The notes under the pieces: generated by a model | Told to the model about the DNA's origin: nothing | Database searches by the model: none | Seen by the model: the letters and a program-made list of their open reading frames with translations, nothing else | Position numbers and translations under genes: made by a program | DNA from: Pseudalkalibacillus sp045920555 | GTDB lineage: Bacteria > Bacillota > Bacilli > Bacillales > Fictibacillaceae | DNA length: 64,000 nt | Assembly (NCBI RefSeq): GCF_045920555.1 | Contig: NZ_CP174509.1 | Coordinates: 1,488,001-1,552,000, forward strand | Reading direction: 5' to 3' | Shown here: positions 1-8,582 of the stretch, piece after piece | How the letters are laid out: each line of letters opens with the position of its first letter | How positions within the stretch are numbered: position 1 is the stretch's first letter

Positions 1-12
1 GGCAGACAAATT

Positions 13-51
13 GCCTCCTAAAATCATTAATTAAAAACGATTTTAGGAGGC
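13..51 (+). promoter_or_regulatory. translational attenuator hairpin of cat gene
   Basis: A perfect 13-bp inverted repeat (13-25 with 39-51, 13-nt loop) buries the Shine-Dalgarno sequence GGAGG (46-50) of the following cat gene. Inducible cat genes of Gram-positive bacteria use this layout: a drug-stalled ribosome on a short leader peptide opens the stem. A TAA at 19-21 inside the left arm could be the leader stop; the leader start would lie before the window. Structure seen; drug induction inferred from the family. Confidence 0.85.
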
Positions 52-56
52 TTATC

Positions 57-707
57 ATGAATTTTACTAGAATTGATAAAGAAGATTGGGATCGAAAAGA
101 GTATTTCGACCATTATTTGAATTTGAAATGTACCTTCAACCTGACATCGAATATTGATATCACAATATTACTAGAACATCTCCAGAACAAAGGGCTGAAG
201 ATCTATCCTGCCTTTATTTATATAGTTACCAGAACCGTAAATTCTCATAAAGAATTCAGGTCATGCTTAAATAACGAGGGCGTTCTGGGATATTGGGACA
301 CAATGGTGCCAAGTTATACAATCTTTCATCCTGAAAATAAATCCTTCTCCAGCATTTGGACTGAATTTTCTGATGATTTTGGAGTCTTTTATCAAAATTA
401 TCAAGACGATATAAAGCGATATAGCAATGTGAAGGGGCTTTTCCCGAAGGAAAATGAACCCCGAAACGCTTTTCCTATATCCAGTATTCCATGGATCAAT
501 TTTACTGGTTTTAACCTGAACATCAATAATGATGATGACTATTTATTACCGATCATTACTGGAGGAAAATACTTCAATCAGGAGGAAAAAGTCTTGCTGC
601 CTGTCTCTGTACAAATGCATCATGCTGTTTGCGATGGGTATCACGCTAGTCTATTTTTCTCAGAGTTACAGCACTTGGCTGACAACTGCTATGAATGGCT
701 GCCTTAA
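57..707 (+). CDS. cat: chloramphenicol O-acetyltransferase, type A (CatA)
   Basis: Transfers acetyl from acetyl-CoA to the 3-hydroxyl of chloramphenicol, giving cytoplasmic resistance. The 216-aa length matches the CAT family (about 215-220). The C-terminal active-site motif HHAVCDG is present near residues 189-195, with the catalytic histidine and the structural Asp-Gly. The ATG lies 6 nt after GGAGG, which is held in the right arm of the attenuator hairpin, so expression is probably drug-inducible. The downstream GNAT remnant starts 25 nt after the stop. Whether it acts on chloramphenicol or is a xenobiotic-type relative cannot be settled from sequence alone, but the leader architecture favours a true cat. 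Confidence 0.93.
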   Translation: MNFTRIDKEDWDRKEYFDHYLNLKCTFNLTSNIDITILLEHLQNKGLKIYPAFIYIVTRTVNSHKEFRSCLNNEGVLGYWDTMVPSYTIFHPENKSFSSIWTEFSDDFGVFYQNYQDDIKRYSNVKGLFPKENEPRNAFPISSIPWINFTGFNLNINNDDDYLLPIITGGKYFNQEEKVLLPVSVQMHHAVCDGYHASLFFSELQHLADNCYEWLP

Positions 708-732
708 GGCAGGGATTAGGGAGGGGTTCACG

Positions 733-1270
733 TTGCTTCATGTAGAGATAAGAAGACCAAGGATAGAGGACATTGAAGAGTTACATCAATTATTCAGGAC
801 GGTGATCACGGATACGTTCGATAAAGAAGGAATCGAAGAGATGCAGGATGATCTATATGATGAAATTGAAGTTAAGAAACAGTATCTCGAATGTGATCTG
901 GCGAGTAATGGTGAGAATCGCTATTTTCTGATAGCGGTAGATGGTGATAAAATCATTGGTTCCATCGAATATAGACCGGCAAGCGAACTGTTAAGCAATT
1001 GTACCAACCAGGCTTTTGACGGACTGATGGAAGGTCGGAACGCTATTTGTCCATCCTGACTATCAGAAGAAGGGTGTAGGAAATTTGCTATTGAATGCGA
1101 TCTATCGTTCATTAGAGAAAAAAGGCATTTGTTTAGATAGTGGATATCGTCGTTCTCAAAAAATTTGGCGCAAGAAATTTGGAGAACCGGATTACTTGTT
1201 AAAGGATTATTGGGGCGATGGGTATGACCACATGATCTGGAGAATAAAGGTTAGTGATTGTATTCCATAA
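733..1270 (+). pseudogene. frameshifted GNAT acetyltransferase
   Basis: A GNAT-fold N-acetyltransferase broken into two frames. The N-terminal part starts at TTG 733 after GGGAGGGG and reads through typical GNAT beta strands (FLIAVDGDKIIGSIEYRP) to a stop at 1059. The acetyl-CoA-binding part (FVHPDYQKKGVGNLLLNA) continues one frame over from about 1046 to 1270. The shift falls between about 1036 and 1046. The C-terminal half is clearly homologous to the fragment at 19311-19577 (shared KIWRKKFGEPDY and KDYWG), but is three residues shorter in the middle. No function is expected unless the frameshift is a sequencing error. Confidence 0.85.
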
Positions 1271-1435
1271 AAAATATATGATTTTTTTATCAACATAAAT
1301 GAGCCCGTTCATAGAGTGCTTCTATAGCAGAATAATAGACCCATGTTTTTTAATCCATTGATTAATATTAGATTGTTATATATAGTCAATTATAGAGGTA
1401 CTGTATTAAATCAATAAAAAATAGGTGGCAATTTT

Positions 1436-2107
1436 ATGAATCGATTTTTGGCAAAACAAGTTCCATACTATGAGCAATTTTATCAAATGATTAAACAAAT
1501 GATATTCGATGGAAAATATAAACCTGGCGAACGGATCAATGAAACACAGCTGGCAAAAGAATTTAATGTAAGCAAAAGTCCAATAAGGGAAGCAGTTAGA
1601 ATCCTTGAAAAAGAGGGACTCCTAGAGGTGGTCAACTCTAAAGTGGTAGTCTATAACCCAACATTGAAAGATATTAAGGATATATACTACTGTCGCAAGG
1701 CTCTCGAGTCATTTGCGGTTAGTCAAACGACCAGGATCGCAGCTGATTCTGAAATTGAAGAAATCGAAAATACTCTATTAGAGACGGAAAAAGCGATTAA
1801 GGATGGTAAAGAATCAAAAGTAATCATCGAGCTGAACGAAAAATTTCATAATTTGATTCTCCAATTCACTAACAACAACAGACTTCAAAAACAAGTCAAT
1901 GAAATTAGAGGATTGATCCGTTATTACAGAGTTCTTAATTTCAAAGGAATAAACAGGGCAGAAATAATCCTGAAACAACATCGGCAAATTTTCCATTATA
2001 TGAAAAGAAGAGAAGATAAACTTGCCTCTGAAGAGATGGTTAAACACCTGGACCTTGATATACAACATTTAGTAGAGGTATTGGACAGTGATTTAGATAA
2101 AAATTAA
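1436..2107 (+). CDS. GntR family transcriptional regulator (FCD-type)
   Basis: 223-aa GntR regulator. An N-terminal winged helix (about residues 10-75, with GKYKPGERINETQLAKEFNVSKSPIREA) is followed by an all-helical FCD ligand domain with metal-site-type Asp/His residues (NEKFHNLIL, KQHRQIFHYM). FCD regulators usually bind small carboxylates. It stands immediately before, and on the same strand as, the tartrate/malate-type dehydrogenase, 2-hydroxycarboxylate carrier and dehydratase cassette, so it is the likely local regulator. ATG is preceded by ATAGGTGGC. Transcription probably ends at the hairpin at 2120-2151. Family call firm; ligand inferred. Confidence 0.9.
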   Translation: MNRFLAKQVPYYEQFYQMIKQMIFDGKYKPGERINETQLAKEFNVSKSPIREAVRILEKEGLLEVVNSKVVVYNPTLKDIKDIYYCRKALESFAVSQTTRIAADSEIEEIENTLLETEKAIKDGKESKVIIELNEKFHNLILQFTNNNRLQKQVNEIRGLIRYYRVLNFKGINRAEIILKQHRQIFHYMKRREDKLASEEMVKHLDLDIQHLVEVLDSDLDKN

Positions 2108-2119
2108 TAGTTGATTGTT

Positions 2120-2151
2120 AAAAAGCTCCCAATTCAAATGGGGCTTTTTTT
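2120..2151 (+). terminator. rho-independent terminator after GntR gene
   Basis: AAAAAGCTCC and GGGGCTTTTT form a ten-pair stem (one G-T) with a run of seven T, 13 bases after the regulator stop codon. Confidence 0.8.
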
Positions 2152-2200
2152 GATGGATAGATGAAAATATCAAATAAGTCAGAAAAATCAAAAATAATTA

Positions 2201-2277
2201 TTGAAATAATAGCTTGTTTTATGTATATTACAATTAAAACAATTACAGTCGACCGCCGACCGACGACCAAAATTGTT
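2201..2277 (+). promoter_or_regulatory. promoter and GC-rich operator-like element
   Basis: TTGAAA (2201-2206) and TATATT (2224-2229) are 17 nt apart, a plausible sigma-A promoter for the dehydrogenase at 2304. Just downstream a striking GC-rich patch (2249-2267, repeated CGACCG/CGAC units) is framed by the inverted heptamers AACAATT (2238-2244) and AATTGTT (2271-2277) in otherwise AT-rich DNA. This is a likely binding site for the adjacent GntR regulator; not proven. Confidence 0.5.
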
Positions 2278-2303
2278 CATTTTATTAAGGAGGCCTGTTT
2301 ATA

Positions 2304-3365
2304 TTGAAACAATTTAAAGTAGCTACAATTCCTGGGGATGGTATTGGCAAGGAGGTTGTACCGGCCGCTACGGACGTATTGGACACAGTTGCAGAAATTC
2401 ATGGAGGTATTTCCTTTGAATTCACAAGCTTTCCTTATAGTTGTGAATATTACTTAGAACATGGGGAGATGATGCCGGAAGATGGTCTGGAAAGATTACA
2501 AGAATATGATTCAATATTTTTAGGAGCGGTTGGTAACAAAGCGTTAGTACCGGACCACATATCATTATGGGGGCTATTGATCAAAATACGTCGCGAGTTT
2601 GAACAAGCCATTAATATTCGTCCTGCTAAACTTCTAAGCGGGGTACAGTCTCCATTGGTCAACCCGAATGATTTTGATTTGATCGTAGTCAGAGAAAATA
2701 GTGAAGGGGAATACAGTTCTGTTGGTGGAAGGATTTTCCGGGGTAAAGATGAAATCGCCATTCAGAATGGTATTTTTTCAAGAAGAGGAACGAGCCAGGC
2801 TATGAATTTTGCATTTGAATTAGCCTCCAAACGGAAAAAGCACGTTACGAGTGCCACGAAATCTAATGGAATCTATCATTCTATGCCCTTTTGGGATGAA
2901 GTATTTGAAGAGGTTAGCAAGAACTATCCTCATGTTGAAACAGATTCCCAACACATAGATGCATTAGCAGCTTTCTTTGTAACTCAACCAGAAAGATTTG
3001 ATGTGATTGTGGCTAGTAACTTGTTTGGTGATATATTGACAGATATAGGAGCTGGAATCATGGGAAGCGTGGGTATTGCCCCAGCAGCTAATATTAATGT
3101 CAACGGCAAGTATCCTTCAATGTTCGAACCTGTTCATGGATCTGCTCCAGACATTATCGGAAAAGGGATTGCCAATCCAATCGGACAGGTATGGACTGCT
3201 AAAATGATGTTGGATCATTTCGGCGAAGAAGAGATCGGGTCCGTATTATTAGATGTCATTGAAAGTACAACTCATGATAGGATTCTGACAGCAGATATTG
3301 GCGGTGTATATACCACCCAGGAAGTGACGGAAGAAATTATTACTCGCTTAAAAGAAAGAGCATGA
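2304..3365 (+). CDS. tartrate dehydrogenase / D-malate dehydrogenase family protein
   Basis: NAD-dependent beta-decarboxylating dehydrogenase of the isopropylmalate/isocitrate superfamily (353 aa, family usual about 350-360). It likely oxidises D-malate or tartrate to pyruvate or related keto acids. Visible: N-terminal IPGDGIGKEV, substrate loop with LWGLLIKIRREFEQAINIRP as in tartrate/D-malate dehydrogenases, the Lys/Asp region KSNGIYHSMPFWDEV, metal aspartates in NLFGDILTDIGAG, and the NAD loop PVHGSAPDIIGKGIANP. The start is TTG, placed 10 nt after AAGGAGG (2287-2293). It begins a cassette with a 2-hydroxycarboxylate carrier and a dehydratase. Exact substrate uncertain; leucine biosynthesis is unlikely given the missing leu neighbours. 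Confidence 0.88.
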   Translation: MKQFKVATIPGDGIGKEVVPAATDVLDTVAEIHGGISFEFTSFPYSCEYYLEHGEMMPEDGLERLQEYDSIFLGAVGNKALVPDHISLWGLLIKIRREFEQAINIRPAKLLSGVQSPLVNPNDFDLIVVRENSEGEYSSVGGRIFRGKDEIAIQNGIFSRRGTSQAMNFAFELASKRKKHVTSATKSNGIYHSMPFWDEVFEEVSKNYPHVETDSQHIDALAAFFVTQPERFDVIVASNLFGDILTDIGAGIMGSVGIAPAANINVNGKYPSMFEPVHGSAPDIIGKGIANPIGQVWTAKMMLDHFGEEEIGSVLLDVIESTTHDRILTADIGGVYTTQEVTEEIITRLKERA

Positions 3366-3389
3366 CTCACTGATATGAGTACATAAAGG

Positions 3390-3416
3390 AAACCTATTTC
3401 ATAAGTAAATAGGTTT
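3390..3416 (+). terminator. intercistronic hairpin
   Basis: AAACCTATTT and AAATAGGTTT form a perfect 10-bp stem with a 7-nt loop between the dehydrogenase and the transporter. Only a weak T stretch follows, so it may attenuate rather than fully terminate. Confidence 0.5.
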
Positions 3417-3431
3417 ACCCTTTATAACTGA

Positions 3432-3446
3432 ATGAAAACGCTTACC
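3432..3446 (+). promoter_or_regulatory. possible cre (CcpA) site
   Basis: ATGAAAACGCTTACC fits the Gram-positive catabolite-responsive element consensus WTGNAANCGNWNNCW at all fixed positions except the last base. It sits 41 nt before the 2-hydroxycarboxylate transporter, where carbon catabolite control would be expected. Match by eye only. Confidence 0.45.
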
Positions 3447-3486
3447 TAGTAAGGTCTAGTAAATCCAATGGAAAAGGATTGATAAA

Positions 3487-4833
3487 ATGAGTAATTTACC
3501 TGAAAGTCGTAAATTAGAAAGCATTGAAATGAATCCTGGACAGAAACTGAAAATTGCTGGCATCGAGGCACCTGTTTTTTTCGGAGTGGTCATTGTACTG
3601 TTGATTGGAATCTACATGGAAGTGCTGCCACAGAATCTAGCTAGTGGACTTATTGTAGCGATGGTATTAGGTATTTTATTAATGTGGATCGGTGATCAGA
3701 TACCGGTTTTCAATACATTTGGTGGTGGGCCTATTCTTTGTATCTTAATCCCTGCCTTATTTCTTTATTGGGGAATCCTCCCAGAGAGTGTGGGTACATT
3801 GACGGATCGTTTCTATAATGAAATCGGCTTTTCTGACTTTGCTGTTACCGGGATCATAGTCGGAAGTATCTTGAGTATGAATCGGACAATGCTGATGAAA
3901 ATTGGAGTCAGATTTTTCATCCCTCTCCTAAGTGCTGTGGTAGCGGCTATATTGATCGGAGGTTCAATTGGTCAATTGATCGGGTTTGGATTTGGGGAAA
4001 CCATCTTTTATGTTGTCGGTCCTATTATGGGTGGAGGTATGGCAGCCGGGGCCGTGCCAATGTCTGAAATCTTTGCCTCAAGTAGTGGAGAAAGTGCTGG
4101 CACTGTATTAGCCAAAATTGCACCAGCCGTGATGGTCGGGAATATGATCTGTATTCTTACTGCAGGCGCACTGAACGGGTTAGGAAAAAGGAAAAACCGA
4201 TCTAAAAATTTCTCGGGTGACGGGGAAATATTGCGAGTAAAGACAGCAGCTCAAAAAATGGATCTTAGTGACCCTGATGAATCTGAAACGACGTTTTCAA
4301 TGAATTCTGTCATCATCGGAATTATCATTGCTACTTCAATCTTTGTCTTCGGAAAAATTGTTGCTGATTTAATCCCTATGTTTCATTCCTATGTTTGGAT
4401 CATTTTAGGGGCTGCAGCTCTTAAGATTTTCAATGTCCTGCCATCTTCAGTTGAGAAAGGTGCTGAACATTGGTATGAATTGATAACGAAGGCCTGGGTT
4501 CCGGCGATATTAGTTGCTATCAGTGCTGGAATGATTGATTTTAAGAGTGTGATTGCAATCGTAACCGATCCTAGTTATATTAGTTTGACAATCATTACAG
4601 TGATTATCGCAGTATTAGCTGCAGGTTTCATTGGTCTATTGGTTGGATTTTACTTTGTGGAATCCGCAATTGGGGCTGGTCTCGGTATGGCTGATATGGG
4701 AGGTTCCGGGGATGTGGCAGTATTGAGTGCTGCTGAACGAATGGGACTAATGCCATTCTTACAAATTTCTTCCCGGATTGGTGGAGCGATAATGCTCATC
4801 ATCCTTTCTTTCATGGCTCCATTTCTTATGTGA
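3487..4833 (+). CDS. 2-hydroxycarboxylate transporter family protein (CimH/MaeN/CitS-like)
   Basis: 448-aa, highly hydrophobic secondary transporter of the 2HCT family, which takes up malate, citrate or lactate with Na+ or H+. Two pseudo-symmetric halves each carry a glycine-rich re-entrant loop: GPIMGGGMAAGAVPMSE near residues 177-193 and GMADMGGSGDVAV near 398-410. A hydrophilic central loop (about residues 232-268) separates the halves, as expected. Its position between a tartrate/malate-type dehydrogenase and an enolase-superfamily dehydratase suggests it imports their hydroxy-acid substrate. ATG is preceded by AAAAGGATTGATAAA. Confidence 0.87.
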   Translation: MSNLPESRKLESIEMNPGQKLKIAGIEAPVFFGVVIVLLIGIYMEVLPQNLASGLIVAMVLGILLMWIGDQIPVFNTFGGGPILCILIPALFLYWGILPESVGTLTDRFYNEIGFSDFAVTGIIVGSILSMNRTMLMKIGVRFFIPLLSAVVAAILIGGSIGQLIGFGFGETIFYVVGPIMGGGMAAGAVPMSEIFASSSGESAGTVLAKIAPAVMVGNMICILTAGALNGLGKRKNRSKNFSGDGEILRVKTAAQKMDLSDPDESETTFSMNSVIIGIIIATSIFVFGKIVADLIPMFHSYVWIILGAAALKIFNVLPSSVEKGAEHWYELITKAWVPAILVAISAGMIDFKSVIAIVTDPSYISLTIITVIIAVLAAGFIGLLVGFYFVESAIGAGLGMADMGGSGDVAVLSAAERMGLMPFLQISSRIGGAIMLIILSFMAPFLM

Positions 4834-4903
4834 AAATTCAAAAACAATGATGACCTATAGAGTTTGAAGTAGTAAAGACACCGGATGAAAAAGGGGAAAT
4901 CAC

Positions 4904-6088
4904 ATGAAAATAACAGATATTCAAGTCATACCAGTAAACCGATTTTTGTACGTTAAAGTTTATACCGATGAAAATATTACTGGGCTCGGTGAATCTGGTG
5001 CCTGGGGATTTTTAGATGCTTCGGCAGAAGTCATTGAGACGTTCAAGTCATACCTGATCGGTAAGGATCCTTTGCAAATTGAACATCACTGGCAGTACAT
5101 GTATCGTTCTTTTCATTTCAGAGGAGCCGCAATAATGGGAGCGATAAGTGCAATTGACATCGCATTATGGGACATAGCAGGAAAATGGTTTAGAGTACCT
5201 ACGTATGCTTTGTTAGGTGGAAAAACCAGAGAAAAAATCAGAACTTATTATCATGTAATGGGTGAGACGACAGAAGAGCTTGTGGAGAACTGTGTAAAAG
5301 CAAAAGAGCTGGGATATACTGCTGTCGGCCACTTGTCACCATTTCTCGATGAACCAAGAAGCACTCCATATTTTGTCCCTTATGCGAAGATGATCAATGA
5401 TGCTGCTGATCGTATAGGGATGATAAGGGAAGCGGTTGGTTATGAAATGGATTTGTGTCTGGAGCTGCATAGAAGGATGAAGCCTGGAGAGGCAGTAGCC
5501 TTTGCACGTGCTGTTGAAAAGTTCAATCCATTCTTTATAGAAGACCCTATTCCTCCAGATAACTTTGATGGGATGGCTCTTGTGGCGAATAAAGTCCATG
5601 TGCCCATTGCAACAGGGGAAAGGATCCATACGATCCAAGAATTCGAAATGCTCTTATCACGGAATGCGATGTCTTATGCAAGGACAAGTGTGTGTCTTTG
5701 TGGTGGTATAACTGGCACCAAGAAAATAGCAGCTATTGCTGAAGCACATGGGGTACAAATTGTTCCACATAATCCATTAAGCCCTGTCAGTACAGCTGCA
5801 TGTATACAAATAGCTGCAGCCATAGAAAACTTAGCGATTTTAGAACTCCCTGATCATTTTACTATTTCTGCGACAGAGAGGTTTACAAGTTCTAAAAATG
5901 AAAAGAAGGAATTCAGGCAAAGTGACATGGTAACATGGGTTCCAAAAGCTGAAAATGGATTTATTGATGTCCCAACAAAGAATGGAATTGGCATAGAATT
6001 GGTTGATGATGTAGAAAAACGTTATCCATATACAAGAAGGGACGTTAATACAAGGTTACATGTGGATGGTTCCATAGTTGATCAATGA
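4904..6088 (+). CDS. enolase-superfamily sugar-acid dehydratase (ManD/DgoD-like)
   Basis: 394-aa mandelate racemase/muconate-lactonizing enzyme relative. The capping domain spans about residues 1-115. The barrel carries metal ligands E187 (in LELH), E213 (FFIEDP) and E239 (TGERIH), with H189 and H289 (VPHNPLSP) as likely acid/base residues. This pattern resembles mannonate or galactonate dehydratases (ManD, DgoD), which beta-eliminate water from acid sugars, but the first ligand is Glu where those usually have Asp. It ends the GntR-dehydrogenase-2HCT cassette. Substrate not assignable; a hydroxydicarboxylate or aldonate is plausible. Confidence 0.82.
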   Translation: MKITDIQVIPVNRFLYVKVYTDENITGLGESGAWGFLDASAEVIETFKSYLIGKDPLQIEHHWQYMYRSFHFRGAAIMGAISAIDIALWDIAGKWFRVPTYALLGGKTREKIRTYYHVMGETTEELVENCVKAKELGYTAVGHLSPFLDEPRSTPYFVPYAKMINDAADRIGMIREAVGYEMDLCLELHRRMKPGEAVAFARAVEKFNPFFIEDPIPPDNFDGMALVANKVHVPIATGERIHTIQEFEMLLSRNAMSYARTSVCLCGGITGTKKIAAIAEAHGVQIVPHNPLSPVSTAACIQIAAAIENLAILELPDHFTISATERFTSSKNEKKEFRQSDMVTWVPKAENGFIDVPTKNGIGIELVDDVEKRYPYTRRDVNTRLHVDGSIVDQ

Positions 6089-6193
6089 TCGGACGGTATT
6101 AACAATGGATGGGAGCCCTTCAAGGAAAACGATGTGCTGAATGAATGTAGGAAAGTATACGCTGATCAGAGGTAAAAAATTAATATAAGTAAT

Positions 6194-6227
6194 GGAGGAG
6201 CTCCAAGAATTTGGGCTCCTTTATTTG
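6194..6227 (+). terminator. rho-independent terminator
   Basis: AGGAGC (6196-6201) pairs with GCTCCT (6215-6220), extended by CCAA/TTGG around a GAAT loop and followed by TTTATTT. It ends the first carboxylate cassette. Confidence 0.75.
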
Positions 6228-6264
6228 GCTTACAGTTTTTGCAATTATAACAACAACATATTCG

Positions 6265-7068
6265 TTAAAAGTATCTTGAAATTAAGTTTTCAAGAATTTT
6301 TGCGTGTTTTTTTAATGAACTTTTTAAGATTTGGGTGTTACATTCATCGTTCGATAAAGAACTATGTATAAAAAATCCAATAGATAAAACTACTTCCCCT
6401 TTGCCATTTAATATAGGACAAGCCAGAGCGTGAATGCCTTGAGTGTGTTCAGAATCTGTCTCGGCTATACCTTCTTCCCTTATTTTTCTCAGTTCATCCA
6501 TAAAAATTTCAGGGGTAGTAATTGTGTTTTCCGTGTATCGAGGAAGTTGACCATCTACAATAAACTCGTCAATGATTTCATTGATTTGGATGTCGGTTAA
6601 ATGGGCTATGTAGCTTTTACCTACAGCACCTCCGATAATTGGAAAAATCTCACCAGGTGATATAGTCAAGCGAATCTTTTGATTAGGTTCTTCTTTGGCA
6701 ATATAAGCTAAATTAAGAGCATCTTTTCGCTTTGCCAGTACCACTGTTTGATTGACTTCTGCACAAATTGTAGGCAGGTAAGAAATCACCGTACTAATAT
6801 AATCATTCATTTCTTCTGATCGTGAACCTAAAGGAATTAAATAAGAACCTAGCTTATAACGTTTTGATAAACGGTTAAAGTGGACAAAATCTTTTAGCTC
6901 TAGAGTTTTTAAAATTCGTAAACAAGTACTTTTACTTATATCAAGTGCAATTGATATTTCAGTTAAGGTGCTTTCTTTGTGCTTTTCATTTGAAAGAAAC
7001 TCTAAAATGTTAAGGGCTGAATATACAGATGGTATAAAATTGCTATTCTTTTCTCCAGTTGTCTTCAT
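6265..7068 (-). CDS. IclR family transcriptional regulator
   Basis: 267-aa regulator. An N-terminal winged helix-turn-helix (about residues 12-75: ALNILEFLSNEK, LTEISIALDISKSTCLRILKTLE) precedes an IclR effector-binding GAF-like domain (GRSRSEEMNDY-type linker, GAVGKSYIAHL, GIAETDSEHTQGIHALACPI, the typical IclR signature before the C-terminus). It is transcribed divergently from the oxidase/HyuAB operon, with a perfect 20-bp palindrome in between, so it very likely controls that operon and itself. Effector unknown. Confidence 0.92.
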   Translation of the reverse strand: MKTTGEKNSNFIPSVYSALNILEFLSNEKHKESTLTEISIALDISKSTCLRILKTLELKDFVHFNRLSKRYKLGSYLIPLGSRSEEMNDYISTVISYLPTICAEVNQTVVLAKRKDALNLAYIAKEEPNQKIRLTISPGEIFPIIGGAVGKSYIAHLTDIQINEIIDEFIVDGQLPRYTENTITTPEIFMDELRKIREEGIAETDSEHTQGIHALACPILNGKGEVVLSIGFFIHSSLSNDECNTQILKSSLKKHAKILENLISRYF

Positions 7069-7163
7069 TGGGATCCTTCCTTTTCTTACATTCTTTTTTA
7101 TATCATTTCATATTCACAGGAAGTTTGAAAGTTAAATAGATTCATTTTTTTCTGACAATTCTA

Positions 7164-7234
7164 TTGACATGATGATTTTAGTTTGTTAAATTCAATAATA
7201 TCAAATAAGAAACCTAGTTTCAATATTGAAACTA
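7164..7234 (+). promoter_or_regulatory. promoter with IclR-type palindromic operator
   Basis: TTGACA (7164-7169) and TAAATT (7187-7192) are 17 nt apart and face the oxidase operon. Downstream lies the perfect 20-bp palindrome TAGTTTCAATATTGAAACTA (7215-7234), close to the transcript start, where a repressor would block initiation. It is the best candidate site for the divergent IclR regulator. Confidence 0.65.
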
Positions 7235-7284
7235 AAGCGTATTAAATAATCCTACATACTTTTTGGGAAAAGAGGCCAAAAAAT

Positions 7285-8559
7285 ATGCATCATACGGATT
7301 CATTATGGGCTTCCACAGCAAATCAATTAAAGATTCGCCCTTCCCTGGAAGGGGAAATTGAGACAACTGTTACCATCATAGGAGCTGGTTTTACTGGCCT
7401 TGCAACTGCTTACTACTTACGAAAAGCAGGCATTTCTTGTGTCGTTTTAGAGAAGAACATGGTAGGGTGGGGTGCTAGTGGCAGAAATGCAGGAATGGTT
7501 TTGACAGGGTATAAAAATGGTATTCAAAAGATTGAAAAACGTTGGGGGCGAGAGGTTGCGAAGGTTTTTCTAGAGCAATCTAGCCTAGGGATCAAAAAAG
7601 TACGTGAAATAGTAGAAAAAGAAGGTATTGATTGTTCATTAAATCATTGTGGTAGTATGAAGGCCGCATTTAAATCAAAGCATTTAGAGACTTTAAAAAA
7701 AGAACAAGAATTTATGTGGCAAGCATATCAATATGAACTTCAATTAATAAACCCTGAACAACTCAGTATTGAACTGAAATCCGATTTTTATCAAGGGGGA
7801 TTAGTTGATCCAAGAAGTCATTCTTTCCATCCATTAAATTATGCATTAGGTCTGGCGGATGCAGTAGAAGATCAAGATGGAAAAATATATGAGCAAACAG
7901 AAGTTGCTTCGATAAATAAGAAGCGAAATAAATATATCGTTCAGACCGATATGGGGGTTGTTAAATCAACACATATAGTCTTTGCCACTAATGGATATAC
8001 AAAAAATCTTAATAAAAAATTAACGCTTTCGGTCATGCCGATGGGAAGCCATATTGTCGTAACGGAGCCTCTTGGAAAAGAAGTCACTGAAAAATTAATC
8101 CCGAATAACCGTATGATATCCGATACGAAAAATTTCCTTTACTATTTCAGAAGAACACCAGATGAGCGTATTCTATTTGGAGGTCGTGTTAGTTTCAATG
8201 AAAAGCAAGACTCATCCTTATATAAGTCTTTACGAGAGAACTTATTAGATGTGTTTCCAGAGTTATATGATCGAAAAATCGAATTCCAATGGGGAGGCAA
8301 AGTAGCTTTCCCACTAGATTTTTTCCCTCACGTTGGTACGATCAAAGATACTATTCACTATGCATTAGGTTATTGCGGCCATGGAGCATCGACCTCAACA
8401 CTGTTTGGTGAATATGTTGCTAAAAATATTGTGCACCCCAATAGAGAAAAGTCGAAATTAGAAGAGCTGCCATTAAAGACAATCCCATTCCACAATCAAA
8501 GAAAACTATTACTTAATATAGCAGGTAGTTATTATTCAATAATGGATAAAGTAAATTAA
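7285..8559 (+). CDS. FAD-dependent oxidoreductase (DAO family, PuuB-like)
   Basis: 424-aa flavoprotein of the glycine/D-amino-acid oxidase family. The FAD-binding Rossmann motif GAGFTG is at residues 33-38, preceded by beta-strand TVTII and followed by an acidic end (VVLEKN). GWGASGRNAGMVLTGY is the second flavin motif and a C-terminal GYCGHGASTSTLFGEYVA closes the flavin pocket. It most resembles gamma-glutamylputrescine oxidase and sarcosine-oxidase-type enzymes, which oxidise secondary or primary amines to imines. It is the first gene of the IclR-controlled operon and is 23 nt from the preferred HyuA start, suggesting that an amine or N-methyl compound is processed. Confidence 0.85.
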   Translation: MHHTDSLWASTANQLKIRPSLEGEIETTVTIIGAGFTGLATAYYLRKAGISCVVLEKNMVGWGASGRNAGMVLTGYKNGIQKIEKRWGREVAKVFLEQSSLGIKKVREIVEKEGIDCSLNHCGSMKAAFKSKHLETLKKEQEFMWQAYQYELQLINPEQLSIELKSDFYQGGLVDPRSHSFHPLNYALGLADAVEDQDGKIYEQTEVASINKKRNKYIVQTDMGVVKSTHIVFATNGYTKNLNKKLTLSVMPMGSHIVVTEPLGKEVTEKLIPNNRMISDTKNFLYYFRRTPDERILFGGRVSFNEKQDSSLYKSLRENLLDVFPELYDRKIEFQWGGKVAFPLDFFPHVGTIKDTIHYALGYCGHGASTSTLFGEYVAKNIVHPNREKSKLEELPLKTIPFHNQRKLLLNIAGSYYSIMDKVN

Positions 8560-8582
8560 TCATGATAAAGCGAGGTTTACAC

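Noticed and set aside
2304..3365. 3-isopropylmalate dehydrogenase (leuB)
   Set aside because: The LWGLLIKIRR substrate loop and the carboxylate-transport context fit the tartrate/D-malate dehydrogenase group; no other leu genes are nearby.
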